Program-made: the position numbers and the translations under genes | The notes under the pieces: generated by a model | Database searches by the model: none | Told to the model about the DNA's origin: nothing | Seen by the model: the letters and a program-made list of their open reading frames with translations, nothing else | Assembly (NCBI GenBank): GCA_030842085.1 | Contig: JAUUSE010000015.1 | Coordinates: 1 to 39,972, forward strand | Length of the DNA stretch: 39,972 nucleotides | Source: Timburyella sp030842085 | GTDB lineage: Bacteria > Bacillota > Clostridia > Oscillospirales > Acutalibacteraceae | Direction: 5' to 3' | Shown: in pieces, positions 15,310 to 23,442 of the stretch | Numbering within the stretch: the first letter of the stretch is position 1 | Layout of the letters: each line of letters starts with the position of its first letter

Positions 15310-16407
15310 TCAGCAGCGCTTTATGGTGCCGTTTTCCAGCAGCAAGTCAAATACGGCTATCGCTGCCGCACTCTCTATTACCGGCAGCGCGCGCGGAACT
15401 ATGCACGGGTCGTGACGGCCCTTAACAACAAGCTTTGTGTTTTGCATCGTAGCAAGATTTACACTTCGCTGCTCTGTGGCTATAGACGAGGTTGGCTTTA
15501 CCGCCGCGCGAAATACGATTGGCATGCCGGTGGTTATTCCGCCGAGTATGCCGCCGTTGTTGTTTGTCATTGTTTTAACAGTGTTGCAGGACATTTTATA
15601 CTGGTCATTGCCGGACACACCCGTCATGCAGGAGAAATCAAACCCAGCACCGAACTCTATGCCCTTTACCGCCGGCACGGCAAACACCGCCTGCGATATC
15701 ACATTCTCAACGCCGCGGAACATGGGAAAGCCCACACCCGCCGGAATACCGCAGACGGCAACCTCTATTATGCCGCCTACGCTGTTGCAGTCTTTTTTTG
15801 CAAGCATTATAATGTCCTGCATGTCAACCTTTATATCCTCGTTTATTACTGCAAAATATTCAGAGGAAAGCCTATTTAGTAAATCCTTGTCAACTTCGCA
15901 CATATCAAATTTATCGTCATATGCATTGCCTATGGAGTATACATGTCCGCCTATAGTAATGTCATAATCTCTCAAAATGCTGCGGCAAAGCGCGCCGGCA
16001 AATACCATGCAGGCGGTAAGCCGGCCGGAAAAATGTCCGCCGCCGCGTATATCGTTGTGGCCGCCGTACTTTACATATGCAGGATAGTCGGAATGCGAGG
16101 GACGCGGCACAAGCTCTATGTTTTCGTAATCTACCGAGCGTGTATTGGTGTTTTCAATAACTGCCATCAGCGGCGCGCCGGTGGTTTTGCCGCGGTAGCT
16201 TCCGGTCTTTATTACAGGGATATCCGGCTCTTTGCGCTGTGTAGCTCCGGGGTCGTTGCCGGGCGCGCGGCGGGCCATTTGCTTATTTATATATTCCATG
16301 TCGATGTCGCAGCCGGCCGGCAGACCGTCTATACACACGCCGACAAGCGGGCCGTGGCTCTCGCCGAAAATGGATATCTCCAAACATTTACCGAAATTAG
16401 ATGACAT
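15310..16407 (-). CDS. aroC: Chorismate synthase
   Basis: A 365-residue enzyme that uses reduced FMN to convert EPSP into chorismate, the last shared step. It begins FGESHGPLVGVCIDGLPAG, and shows ARRAPGNDPGATQRKEPDI, TGAPLMAVIENTNTRS, RPSHSDYPAYVKYGGH, RGGGHFSGRLTA and later GNDQYKM and NNNGGILGGITTG; all are family hallmarks with flavin- and substrate-binding residues. GGAGGTA precedes ATG 16407; an upstream in-frame ATG is inside aroA and less likely. The start overlaps the aroA end by 11 bases, consistent with translational coupling. Confidence 0.97.
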   Translation of the reverse strand: MSSNFGKCLEISIFGESHGPLVGVCIDGLPAGCDIDMEYINKQMARRAPGNDPGATQRKEPDIPVIKTGSYRGKTTGAPLMAVIENTNTRSVDYENIELVPRPSHSDYPAYVKYGGHNDIRGGGHFSGRLTACMVFAGALCRSILRDYDITIGGHVYSIGNAYDDKFDMCEVDKDLLNRLSSEYFAVINEDIKVDMQDIIMLAKKDCNSVGGIIEVAVCGIPAGVGFPMFRGVENVISQAVFAVPAVKGIEFGAGFDFSCMTGVSGNDQYKMSCNTVKTMTNNNGGILGGITTGMPIVFRAAVKPTSSIATEQRSVNLATMQNTKLVVKGRHDPCIVPRALPVIESAAAIAVFDLLLENGTIKRC

Positions 16408-17899
16408 TATATTTACCTCCAAGTGCTTTAAAGTCCTCAAAAAAGTCGGGGTAAGATTTTTTAACCGCCCCCGCATCGGATATCTCCACGCCGCCTATAT
16501 GGCTGCCTAAAACGGCAAACGCCATCACTATGCGGTGGTCGTTGTATCCATTGATTTTGCCGCCGTGCAGCGCTTTAACGCCTGTTATTGTCAGACTGTC
16601 CTGCTCCTCTGCAACATCGGCGCCAAGCGTTTTCAGCCCATTCGCCATGGCCGAAAGCCTATCGCATTCCTTTATCCTCAGCCGGCCGGCATTTATTATA
16701 CGCGTCTGCCCGTCGGCCATTGCCGCCGCCGCGGCAAGCGCGGGAATTAAATCGGGAATATCAGACGCATCTATAACCGTGCCGCGCAGTTTTGCGTGCC
16801 GGCAGACAAGGGCGCTTCCGTCAAAAGCTATATCGCAGCCCATGCGGCGTGCAATGTCTAAAACAGCGCTGTCGCCCTGAACGGATTTTTCTTTCAGCCC
16901 GTCCATGCATATCTCGCCGTCTATCATTGCGGACTCTATAAAAAAGGCCGAGTGCGACCAGTCGGATTCAACAGCATAATCACATGCAGTATATTTCTGC
17001 GGCCCGGGAATAAAATATCCGTCTGATGTTTTTTCTATATGTATCCCAAACTCACGCAGAATATCTATAGTAATGTCTATATACGACGCCGACTGCAGCG
17101 GCGACGATAGTATTATATTGCTGTTGCCGTCAAGGCAGGGAAGAGCAAACATCAGCCCCGTTATAAACTGCGAGCTGACAGAGCCGTCTATAATATACTC
17201 ACCGGCCGTCAGTTTGCCGCTTATAGATATGGGAAGCATATTGCTGCTGAATTTAGCGCCGTGACTGGGCAGTATATCGGTAAAAATGTTGAGCGGACGC
17301 ATCGGCAGCCTGCCGCTGCCGGTAAAATGTGCGTTTACACCGAGCGCAGCGGCTACAGGTATCATAAATCTGAGTGTAGAGCCGGACTCGCCGCAGTCTA
17401 TGTCGGCCGCCGCCGCAGGGACGCGTATACCCGTTATATCAGCGTAAAACAGCCGGCCAGCGGTAAAATCGCTGCTTAAATTCGCGCCGCAGATATCAGT
17501 CAAATTATTAAATCCACATAAATTCGTGTTGCTGCCGCTGCCTGTGACTGCATATCCTGCATCATCCGGCAAAGAGCCTGCTTGCCTTTCGCCGCGCAGA
17601 ATATCGCCGGACTTTAACTCATCATTTTTGCAGCTGCCTTGCGGCAAGGCTCCCTTAACAGAGCCGGACATACTGCCGTCCGCCGTCCCCGCCTCATATT
17701 TTCTGAGGCTTACCGCAGCGCCCAGCGCCGTTACCGCATTAATCGTGCGTATTATATCGTCAGACAGTATAATGGGTCCAACGGTGCTTTTTCCGGAAGA
17801 CAAAGCCGCGCATATAATCGCCCGATGCATGCAGCTCTTTGACGGCGGCAGCATTATTCTTCCGTGCAGCGGACTTTTTTCTATAATAACCTTGTTCAC
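16397..17899 (-). CDS. aroA: EPSP synthase (3-phosphoshikimate 1-carboxyvinyltransferase) with an insertion
   Basis: A 500-residue enzyme that joins phosphoenolpyruvate to shikimate 3-phosphate. Recognisable are PPSKSCMHRAII at 18-29, DCGESGSTLRF at 168-178, GSGRLPMRPL, SSQFITGLMFALP, the late KECDRLSAMANGLKTLGADV, and NDHRIVMAFAVLG with catalytic residues. The family is usually about 430 residues. Here roughly 75-80 extra residues, rich in Gly, Ser and Asn, lie between about 70 and 150, before the DCGESGS motif; the reading frame is intact. The GTG start shares one base with the aroB stop (TAGTG). Confidence 0.94.
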   Translation of the reverse strand: MNKVIIEKSPLHGRIMLPPSKSCMHRAIICAALSSGKSTVGPIILSDDIIRTINAVTALGAAVSLRKYEAGTADGSMSGSVKGALPQGSCKNDELKSGDILRGERQAGSLPDDAGYAVTGSGSNTNLCGFNNLTDICGANLSSDFTAGRLFYADITGIRVPAAAADIDCGESGSTLRFMIPVAAALGVNAHFTGSGRLPMRPLNIFTDILPSHGAKFSSNMLPISISGKLTAGEYIIDGSVSSQFITGLMFALPCLDGNSNIILSSPLQSASYIDITIDILREFGIHIEKTSDGYFIPGPQKYTACDYAVESDWSHSAFFIESAMIDGEICMDGLKEKSVQGDSAVLDIARRMGCDIAFDGSALVCRHAKLRGTVIDASDIPDLIPALAAAAAMADGQTRIINAGRLRIKECDRLSAMANGLKTLGADVAEEQDSLTITGVKALHGGKINGYNDHRIVMAFAVLGSHIGGVEISDAGAVKKSYPDFFEDFKALGGKYNVI

Positions 17900-18948
17900 T
17901 AAAAAGCCCCCTGCAAAAAGTCTGAAAGCTCGGCGGCGCGCAGCTTATGTATAAATGCATGACCTATGTCTGATATCAGTATAAAATTAATTATATCACC
18001 CATTCTCTTTTTATCAAGGGCGGCAATCTCTATTAATTTGTCCGCCGGAGCCTTAGTCGCCGTCGGCAGATTATACTGCTTAAGTACCGAGCATATCCGC
18101 TCTGCCGTGCCTTTTTTGGTGAGTCCGGCGCTTTCACCGGCCTTGGCGGCGATAACCATACCCATGGCGACGGCTTCGCCGTGTGACGGGCCGGTAAAAT
18201 TATAATATTTCTCAATAGCGTGCCCCATGGTGTGACCGAAATTGAGCTTCATGCGCTCAGAGGTGTCAAACTCATCTGCCTCTACAAACGAGCGCTTTAT
18301 GTCCACATTGCGATAAAGTACATCATCCATATCAAGACTGCCATTCTCAATAATGTCGAAGAGCTCTGGCGATGCGATAAGTCCGTGCTTTATTACCTCC
18401 GCCATGCCGTCTGATTTATAGCGCTGCGGCAGCGTATTAAGCGTGTTTGAATCAATTATAACAAGCCGCGGCTGCTTAAAGGCGCCGGCAAGATTTTTGC
18501 CATATGTGAGGTCGCAGCCGGTTTTTCCGCCGACGGAGGAATCAGACTGTGCTATAACCGTAGTAGGTATTTGTATATAATCTATGCCTCTTAAATAAAC
18601 AGCGGCGGCAAAGCCGGCCATATCGCCGGTAACGCCGCCGCCAAGTGCTATTATTGCGTCAGAACGGGTAAGACCGTGTGATGCTGCCGCTTCCAGCATG
18701 TCCCACACAGTTTTCACCGTCTTGTTCTTTTCTCCAGCTTCAAAAATATGCGTATAAACGTCAAGTCCCTCGCTGCTTAAAGAGTCGGCAACCCTTTTGC
18801 CATAAAGAGGAGCCGTATTGGAATCACTTATTATGAGCGCCTTTGTGCCGCGCACTACTTCTGATATCAGCTTTCCGGCATCATCAAGCAGGCCGCCGCC
18901 CACAACGACGTCATATGGAGGTTTAACATTTATCGTAAGCTTTCTCAT
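17899..18948 (-). CDS. aroB: 3-Dehydroquinate synthase
   Basis: A 349-residue NAD- and metal-dependent enzyme that cyclises DAHP to 3-dehydroquinate. Family features: ALIISDSNTAPLYG, then FEAGEKNKTVKTVWDML, ALGGGVTGDMAGFAAAVYLRGIDYIQIPTTVIAQSDSSVGGKTG, the metal-site Glu in GMAEVIKHG, and NFGHTMGHAIEK and SHGEAVAMGM with the metal-binding histidines. The ATG overlaps the tyrA stop by four bases (ATGA), so expression is coupled. Confidence 0.97.
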   Translation of the reverse strand: MRKLTINVKPPYDVVVGGGLLDDAGKLISEVVRGTKALIISDSNTAPLYGKRVADSLSSEGLDVYTHIFEAGEKNKTVKTVWDMLEAAASHGLTRSDAIIALGGGVTGDMAGFAAAVYLRGIDYIQIPTTVIAQSDSSVGGKTGCDLTYGKNLAGAFKQPRLVIIDSNTLNTLPQRYKSDGMAEVIKHGLIASPELFDIIENGSLDMDDVLYRNVDIKRSFVEADEFDTSERMKLNFGHTMGHAIEKYYNFTGPSHGEAVAMGMVIAAKAGESAGLTKKGTAERICSVLKQYNLPTATKAPADKLIEIAALDKKRMGDIINFILISDIGHAFIHKLRAAELSDFLQGAF

Positions 18949-19778
18949 TTATCTATGCTCTCCTTCTTTTCTCTGGCCGATGCAAGCAGACAGCGCAGCT
19001 TTTCACTGTCTCCGCTCGATATATACTCTTTAAACAGGCTGAGATTATTTATAAGGCTGTCAATTTTCTCTATAAGCGGAGCGGAATTTTTAAGGAACAG
19101 TTCGCTCCATAGCCTGTCGTTTATTTCTGCGACGCGTGAAACGTCGCGGAACGAGCCGCCGGAAAATCCCATATGATGCTCAGCATCGGGGTCAAGCACA
19201 TATGAGCAGGCCAGCACATGCGGCAGCTGCGAGGTAAGGGCTATCATTTTGTCATGATATTCCGGCGTCGCGGTTACCACACGGCCGAAGCCTATCTGCA
19301 AAGCTAAATCTGATATAAGCTTTACAGCGGGACTGCTGCCGTCGGCGGGAGTTATAATAAAGCTTGCGCCGTTAAATAAGTCGGCTTTGCTTGCGCCAAA
19401 TCCCGACTTCTCGCTTCCCGCCATAGGATGCGCACCTATAAAGCAAAAGCCGTTTTTCGCAGCTATGTCGTTTAATTCACTGCAAATTTCAGATTTTATA
19501 CCGCACGTGTCTATGACAATACCGCCGCTTTTAAAATTTCCAGCGTTATTTCGCACAAAATCGACAGTGTCGCCCGGATATAAACAAACTATGACAACAT
19601 CCATGGCGTCAAGCTGCTTTGTATCTGATATTACAGCGTCGGCAGCGCCGCAGTCGACCGCAGCGGAAAGCACCGCGGGATTTTTGTCAACAGCATATAC
19701 TTTATGGCCGGTATGTAATTTTATGGCTTTGGCAAGAGAGCCGCCGATAAGTCCAAGCCCTATTATTGCAATATTCAT
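18945..19778 (-). CDS. tyrA: Prephenate dehydrogenase
   Basis: A 277-residue NAD-dependent dehydrogenase that makes 4-hydroxyphenylpyruvate for tyrosine. It begins NIAIIGLGLIGGSLAKAI, a Rossmann G-x-G-x-x-G; GAHPMAGSEKSGFGASKADLFNGASFII carries the catalytic histidine and substrate contacts; LTSQLPHVLA holds a second histidine. No C-terminal ACT domain is present, unlike many Bacillota TyrA proteins. I chose ATG 19778, preceded by AAGGA, over a longer in-frame start. It lies 117 bp after aroF and overlaps aroB by four bases. Confidence 0.95.
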   Translation of the reverse strand: MNIAIIGLGLIGGSLAKAIKLHTGHKVYAVDKNPAVLSAAVDCGAADAVISDTKQLDAMDVVIVCLYPGDTVDFVRNNAGNFKSGGIVIDTCGIKSEICSELNDIAAKNGFCFIGAHPMAGSEKSGFGASKADLFNGASFIITPADGSSPAVKLISDLALQIGFGRVVTATPEYHDKMIALTSQLPHVLACSYVLDPDAEHHMGFSGGSFRDVSRVAEINDRLWSELFLKNSAPLIEKIDSLINNLSLFKEYISSGDSEKLRCLLASAREKKESIDK

Positions 19779-19895
19779 AGAATTTATCCTTGCTTTTATT
19801 TTAATTATTTCATAAGAGCGGCGCCTCATCGTCCGATGACTTTATGATAATAGCGAGCGCTGTTATTGCGACGCCGTTAGATGTATACTGGATTT

Positions 19896-20906
19896 CTAAA
19901 GATCTGCCAGTGCTTTTTTAAGGTGAAATACTTTTTTGGCTATAACATCAAATGCGTCGGGAGTTACCGACTGCGCACCGTCGGATAAAGCGTGAGGCGG
20001 GTCGTTGTGAACTTCTATTATGAGCCCGTCGGCGCCGGCGGCCACGGCAGAAAGGCTCAGCGGCTCGACCAGCCAGTCAATGCCGGATGCGTGCGACGGG
20101 TCGACTATAACCGGCAGATGTGAGAGCTTTTTAAATACCGGCACCGCCGATATGTCAAGCGTATTGCGGGTATAGTCCTCAAAGGTGCGTACTCCTCTCT
20201 CGCAGAGAATGACTTTTTCGTTTCCCGCACTCATAATATATTCAGCGCTCATAAGCGTTTCTTCAATTGTATTGGCAAGCCCTCTCTTTAACAGTATAGG
20301 CTTTCCGGTCGCGCCCAGCGCCTTAAGCAACTCAAAGTTCTGCATGTTGCGGGCCCCCACCTGAATTATATCGACATCGGCGAAAAGGTCAATGTGATTA
20401 ATGCTCATTATTTCCGTTACAATAGGCAATCCTGTCTGCTTTTTCGCCTCCAACAGCAGTTCAATGCCTTCTGCTCTAAGACCCTGGAAAGAGTACGGCG
20501 AAGTGCGCGGCTTAAATGCGCCGCCGCGCAAAAACGACGCTCCGGCGGCCTTAACGCGCTCGGCTATGCCGCATATCTGGTCGCGGTTTTCTACCGAGCA
20601 TGGACCAGCAATAATAGCAAGATTTCCGCCGCCTATTTTGCGTCCGGCGACCTCTATAACCGTGTCATCCGGATGAAATTTGCGGTTGGCCTTTTTATAC
20701 GGCTCCTGAACACGCTTTACCGTATCGACAATATCGTTTGCCTGAACGCGCTCAATGTCTACCGATTGCGTGTCGCCGATAAGTCCAAGCACCGTCGAAT
20801 GAGTGCCGAACCATGAGTTTACCTTTACGCCATAGTCGCGGCTGAGTTCGTCAGAAAAGGCTTTTATTTTATCTTTTCCAATCCCGTCTTTAAGTACAAT
20901 TATCAT
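19896..20906 (-). CDS. aroF: DAHP synthase (3-deoxy-7-phosphoheptulonate synthase), AroF/AroG-I-beta type
   Basis: A 336-residue enzyme for the first shikimate step, joining erythrose 4-phosphate and phosphoenolpyruvate. Residues 1-70 resemble the ferredoxin-like regulatory domain of type I-beta enzymes (MIIVLKDGIGKDKIKAFSDEL, then STVLGLIGDT), where an aromatic amino acid binds. The barrel shows IIAGPCSVENRDQI, GGAFKPRTSPYSFQGL, EIMSINHIDLF, QVGARNMQNFELLKALG, ILLKRG and PVIVDPSHASG. AAGGAG precedes the ATG. It is the first gene after the Phe-rich leader, so its transcription is probably set by phenylalanine supply. Confidence 0.96.
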   Translation of the reverse strand: MIIVLKDGIGKDKIKAFSDELSRDYGVKVNSWFGTHSTVLGLIGDTQSVDIERVQANDIVDTVKRVQEPYKKANRKFHPDDTVIEVAGRKIGGGNLAIIAGPCSVENRDQICGIAERVKAAGASFLRGGAFKPRTSPYSFQGLRAEGIELLLEAKKQTGLPIVTEIMSINHIDLFADVDIIQVGARNMQNFELLKALGATGKPILLKRGLANTIEETLMSAEYIMSAGNEKVILCERGVRTFEDYTRNTLDISAVPVFKKLSHLPVIVDPSHASGIDWLVEPLSLSAVAAGADGLIIEVHNDPPHALSDGAQSVTPDAFDVIAKKVFHLKKALADL

Positions 20907-20996
20907 AAAAATAACTCCTTTTTACGCGGCAAGAAGCCTGCGCTAAATTTTGACAGGCAATGCATTTATGGGGACGCCTCAGGGCTCCCACCGCAT

Positions 20997-21026
20997 AAAA
21001 ATAGGAGCCCACTGCCATGAGCTCCC
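20997..21026 (-). terminator. Terminator hairpin of the aroF attenuator
   Basis: GGGAGC (21021-21026) pairs mainly as GGAGC with GCTCC (21004-21008), with an inner CA/TG pairing, followed by TATTTTTATG on the transcript. The T-tract is interrupted, so it may be only moderately strong, which suits a regulated site. Confidence 0.6.
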
Positions 21027-21049
21027 GAAAATCTTACGGTTTTATAATC

Positions 21050-21142
21050 TCACGGCCTGTATTTCCCAAACGCAAAATAGCCCTGCCAAAAGCAAGGAAA
21101 GCTAAAAAAGAAAAAATTAACTTTTGCGTTTGAAATATGCAT
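21050..21142 (-). CDS. Phe-rich leader peptide of the aromatic operon
   Basis: A 30-residue frame starting ATG 21142, with GGAG ten bases upstream and a TGA stop at 21050. The peptide contains NFFFFSFPCFWQGYFAFG: 8 Phe, 2 Tyr and 1 Trp among 30 residues, with four consecutive Phe codons at 10-13. E. coli PheL, the leader of the pheA attenuator, is similarly Phe-rich. It lies 48 bases after the predicted transcription start and is embedded in mutually exclusive hairpins. The peptide itself probably has no role beyond sensing charged tRNA-Phe through ribosome speed. Confidence 0.78.
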   Translation of the reverse strand: MHISNAKVNFFFFSFPCFWQGYFAFGKYRP

Positions 21143-21197
21143 ACAGGTCAGTCTCCAATTAAATTATGCGGATGTATAATCCGCTGCCTTCACAAAT

Positions 21198-21226
21198 ACT
21201 ATAAAATATACAAATGTATTTGTCAA
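21198..21226 (-). promoter_or_regulatory. Promoter of the aroF-tyrA-aroB-aroA-aroC-pheA operon
   Basis: TTGACA (21221-21226) and TATAGT (21198-21203) lie 17 bp apart on the minus strand. The -35 box overlaps the aroK stop codon. A dyad ACAAAT-N2-ATTTGT (21210-21223) spans the spacer and -35 box, and ACAAATTTGT (21229-21238) lies just upstream, so a repressor could also act here. Confidence 0.82.
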
Positions 21227-21732
21227 CCACAAATTTGTAGGTTTTCAGCAATTTTTTCCGCGATTGTTTTTGCATTTGCGCGCCCGTCTATTATTACATC
21301 AGCGGCTGCAATATATAACGGGCGGCGCTGTGAGAGAAGCTGGGTTACTTTCTTACGCTTGTCCGGGCCGGCAAGCAGCGGCCGCGTGTTATCGCCGCCG
21401 AGCCTTTTTATTACGGTGTCGGCGTCTATATCGAGAAATACCACCGTGCTGCAAGATTTAAGCTTGCGCGCATTTTCTTTATTTATCACGGCGCCGCCGC
21501 CGACGGATATTACCTGATTATCAAAACTGGCAAGCTCTTTTATAATATCGCTCTCCATTTGACGAAAAGCCGCTTCGCCAAGCTTTTCAAATATTTCAGA
21601 TATTTTTATACCGGCGCGCTTTTCAATTTCAGCGTCGGTGTCTATAAATACGTAGTTTAACATTTTGGCAAGCGCTTTGCCGACGGTGGTTTTGCCGCTG
21701 CCCATAAATCCGCATAGCGTAATATTCGGCAT
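21223..21732 (-). CDS. aroK: Shikimate kinase
   Basis: A 169-residue kinase that phosphorylates shikimate at the 3-hydroxyl with ATP. It shows the P-loop GFMGSGKTTVGK near residue 8, FIDTDAEIEKRAG with the substrate-binding Asp, FRQMESDIIKEL, VISVGGGAV, and the lid region TRPLLAG. GGGAGGAT directly precedes ATG 21732; an upstream in-frame ATG lies inside the preceding gene. The operon promoter for aroF begins at its stop codon. Confidence 0.96.
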   Translation of the reverse strand: MPNITLCGFMGSGKTTVGKALAKMLNYVFIDTDAEIEKRAGIKISEIFEKLGEAAFRQMESDIIKELASFDNQVISVGGGAVINKENARKLKSCSTVVFLDIDADTVIKRLGGDNTRPLLAGPDKRKKVTQLLSQRRPLYIAAADVIIDGRANAKTIAEKIAENLQICG

Positions 21733-21784
21733 AATATCCTCCCAGTATGATAAATTGTAGCTGCACGCTGATTTTAGCTGCCGC

Positions 21785-22453
21785 CTATTTTGCAAGCATA
21801 TAGCTTATATCAAGTTTTCTGCATATGTCGTCTGATAAAACTGAGTTATCTAAACAAATGGTGTACCAGTGCTTTTTGTTCATATGATATGCCGGAAGGC
21901 AGCTTTTTTCTCTTATCCATATATCGACATCCTCCGGCAGCGCATGCATATCTATTATTTCGACCGTGCCGCCTGAGTTAATACCCAGCTTGGATTTTTC
22001 TACCGTCATAAAAGCAGCGTACCACTTTTTGGTGTCTTTCCGCCGCAAAACAGCGTTGTTGGGAAATTTGTCCCACAAAAACTCCAGCATATCGTTATAC
22101 CTGCTGTAAGCGTATTCTATAATCTCTTTGGCCTGTGGACTTTTAAAAGCTTCATAGTCAAAGCAGTTTTCAGCAATAAGCCTTAGCTGCTCCTCGCATT
22201 CATTTATTACCTCGCCTACAAACGAGCCGCAAACGCCTACCACATACGCCGGCGAATATTCCTGCCCGCTTTCAGCCTCATAAACCTTTACAGAAACCTC
22301 CGCTTTGTCGGATATATAGACCTCCGCCTTAAACTGGCCGTGCATTATACTGCGTGAGGCGTAAAAGCCGCCGCCGTCCTGAAAAAAGCCAAATTTAAGC
22401 AGCTTTTCTTCATTTAGCACCCGATTTTTAAACATGCTTTTAGTATCTATCAA
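21785..22453 (-). CDS. MmcQ/YjbR-family protein
   Basis: A 222-residue protein. The C-terminal half has the MmcQ/YjbR pattern: KKWYAAFMTVEKSKLG, then IIDMHALPEDVDIWIREKSCLPAYHMNKKHWYTICLD. The family has a winged-helix-like CyaY fold and is often called DNA-binding, but no clear function is established. The N-terminal 100 residues are less recognisable. The likely start is TTG 22453, with GGAGG seven bases upstream, rather than a longer frame without a site. It sits between aroE (19-bp gap) and aroK (52-bp gap), so it is co-transcribed with them; a link to aromatic metabolism is not known. Confidence 0.78.
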   Translation of the reverse strand: MIDTKSMFKNRVLNEEKLLKFGFFQDGGGFYASRSIMHGQFKAEVYISDKAEVSVKVYEAESGQEYSPAYVVGVCGSFVGEVINECEEQLRLIAENCFDYEAFKSPQAKEIIEYAYSRYNDMLEFLWDKFPNNAVLRRKDTKKWYAAFMTVEKSKLGINSGGTVEIIDMHALPEDVDIWIREKSCLPAYHMNKKHWYTICLDNSVLSDDICRKLDISYMLAK

Positions 22454-22472
22454 TTTAAACCCTCCGTGCGTT

Positions 22473-23318
22473 TTAGTGCCGGAAATGCTTGTCCATATAC
22501 GCATTTGAATCGTCGATAAGCGTGTTGATATCTTCGCGGCTAAAGCTTGCGCCGTACCAGATTTTGTGTGCCGCTGCCGCCTGCCACACGAGCATAGGCA
22601 TGCCGCCCATTGCCTTTTTCCCCATTTCTCTGGCGACTTTTAAAAGTTTGGTTTCGCCTGGGTTGTAGATTAAATCGAAAACGGCGCTGCACCCATCTAT
22701 TACATCGCTTTGTACCGGCATCGCATATATATTGGGATACATTCCAACTGGAGTAGCATTTATAATTATATTATATTCTCCCGTAAGCTGGCTGAGAAGT
22801 GAGACGGTAATATTTACTCCGTCAATTTTCTCGCTTACTTCCAAAGCAAGCTTTTTTGCGGACGCTATACTCGATTTCCTTGCTGCTATAGTTATGCAGC
22901 ACCCCTTGGCGGCGCATTCGTAAAGGGCTGTCCTGGCGACGCCGCCGGCGCCCAAAATAGCCACATTGCCGGAAAGCTTAACGCCATAATGCTCGAAAGT
23001 TTTAAGAAAGCCCTCGGCGTCGGTGTTGTAGCCGGTAATTTCACCATCGCATTTTACGCAGTTGACAGAAGAGTACAGCGCGGCTACGCCGGAGGTGCTG
23101 TCGCACATTTTAATTATGCTGATTTTGTGAGGAATAGTGACGTTAAATCCGTTGTATGTCTTTAAAAGCTCAAACTTATTTTCCAGCTCCTCGGGACGTA
23201 TTTCAAGCATATCGTATTGGGCGCTTATACCGGAAATATCAAAAAGCCGACGGTGAATAAACGGCGACATACTGTGACCAAGTGGAAAGCCTATTATTGC
23301 ATATTTATTTAAAGACAT
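22473..23318 (-). CDS. aroE: Shikimate dehydrogenase
   Basis: A 281-residue NADPH-dependent enzyme that reduces 3-dehydroshikimate. IIGFPLGHSMSPFIHRRLF near the start binds substrate; FNVTIPHKISII carries the catalytic lysine; VNCVKCDGEITGYNTDAEGFL and AILGAGGVARTALYECAAKG (nucleotide-binding loop) are typical; NATPVGMYPN and GMPMLVWQAAAAHKIWYG complete the family pattern. GGAGATG precedes the ATG. It is the first gene of the aroE-yjbR-aroK transcript; a -10-like TATAAT lies upstream on the minus strand but without a good -35. Confidence 0.95.
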   Translation of the reverse strand: MSLNKYAIIGFPLGHSMSPFIHRRLFDISGISAQYDMLEIRPEELENKFELLKTYNGFNVTIPHKISIIKMCDSTSGVAALYSSVNCVKCDGEITGYNTDAEGFLKTFEHYGVKLSGNVAILGAGGVARTALYECAAKGCCITIAARKSSIASAKKLALEVSEKIDGVNITVSLLSQLTGEYNIIINATPVGMYPNIYAMPVQSDVIDGCSAVFDLIYNPGETKLLKVAREMGKKAMGGMPMLVWQAAAAHKIWYGASFSREDINTLIDDSNAYMDKHFRH

Positions 23319-23442
23319 AAAATCATCTCCAAAAGCAAAGAATATAAAATTATAAAACGACTAAACTAAGTGAGGCATATCGGCTAGACGCCGGACCAAC
23401 ACAGGCCTTTTCTAAAGACGGCTCAGCAAAAAAATATATTTT

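Larger units (their letters stand above)
20997..21156 (-). promoter_or_regulatory. Phenylalanine leader-peptide transcription attenuator
   Basis: Between the promoter and aroF lie, in transcript order: a ribosome binding site GGAG (21153-21156); a 30-codon Phe-rich frame; an 11-bp stem, CAAACGCAAAA (21122-21132) with its exact complement (21067-21077), strengthened by CCTGTAT (21141-21147) with ATACAGG (21056-21062), wrapping the Phe codons; a possible antiterminator GCCGTGAG (21049-21056, including the leader stop) with CTCATGGC (21014-21021, one G-T pair); and the terminator hairpin. A further alternative is GGGCTCC (21004-21010) with GGAGCCC (20983-20989). With ample Phe the ribosome would reach the stop, cover GCCGTGAG and leave the terminator; stalling at the Phe codons would favour the antiterminator. 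The logic follows pheL/trpL attenuation and is inferred. Confidence 0.75.

Noticed and set aside
15136..15967. Long open frames on the plus strand opposite pheA and aroC
   Set aside because: They are shadows of well-supported minus-strand genes; they lack ribosome binding sites and resemble no protein.
20907..21222. T-box riboswitch before aroF
   Set aside because: No AGGGTGG-A-CCGCG-like T-box sequence is visible; the leader-peptide arrangement explains the region better.
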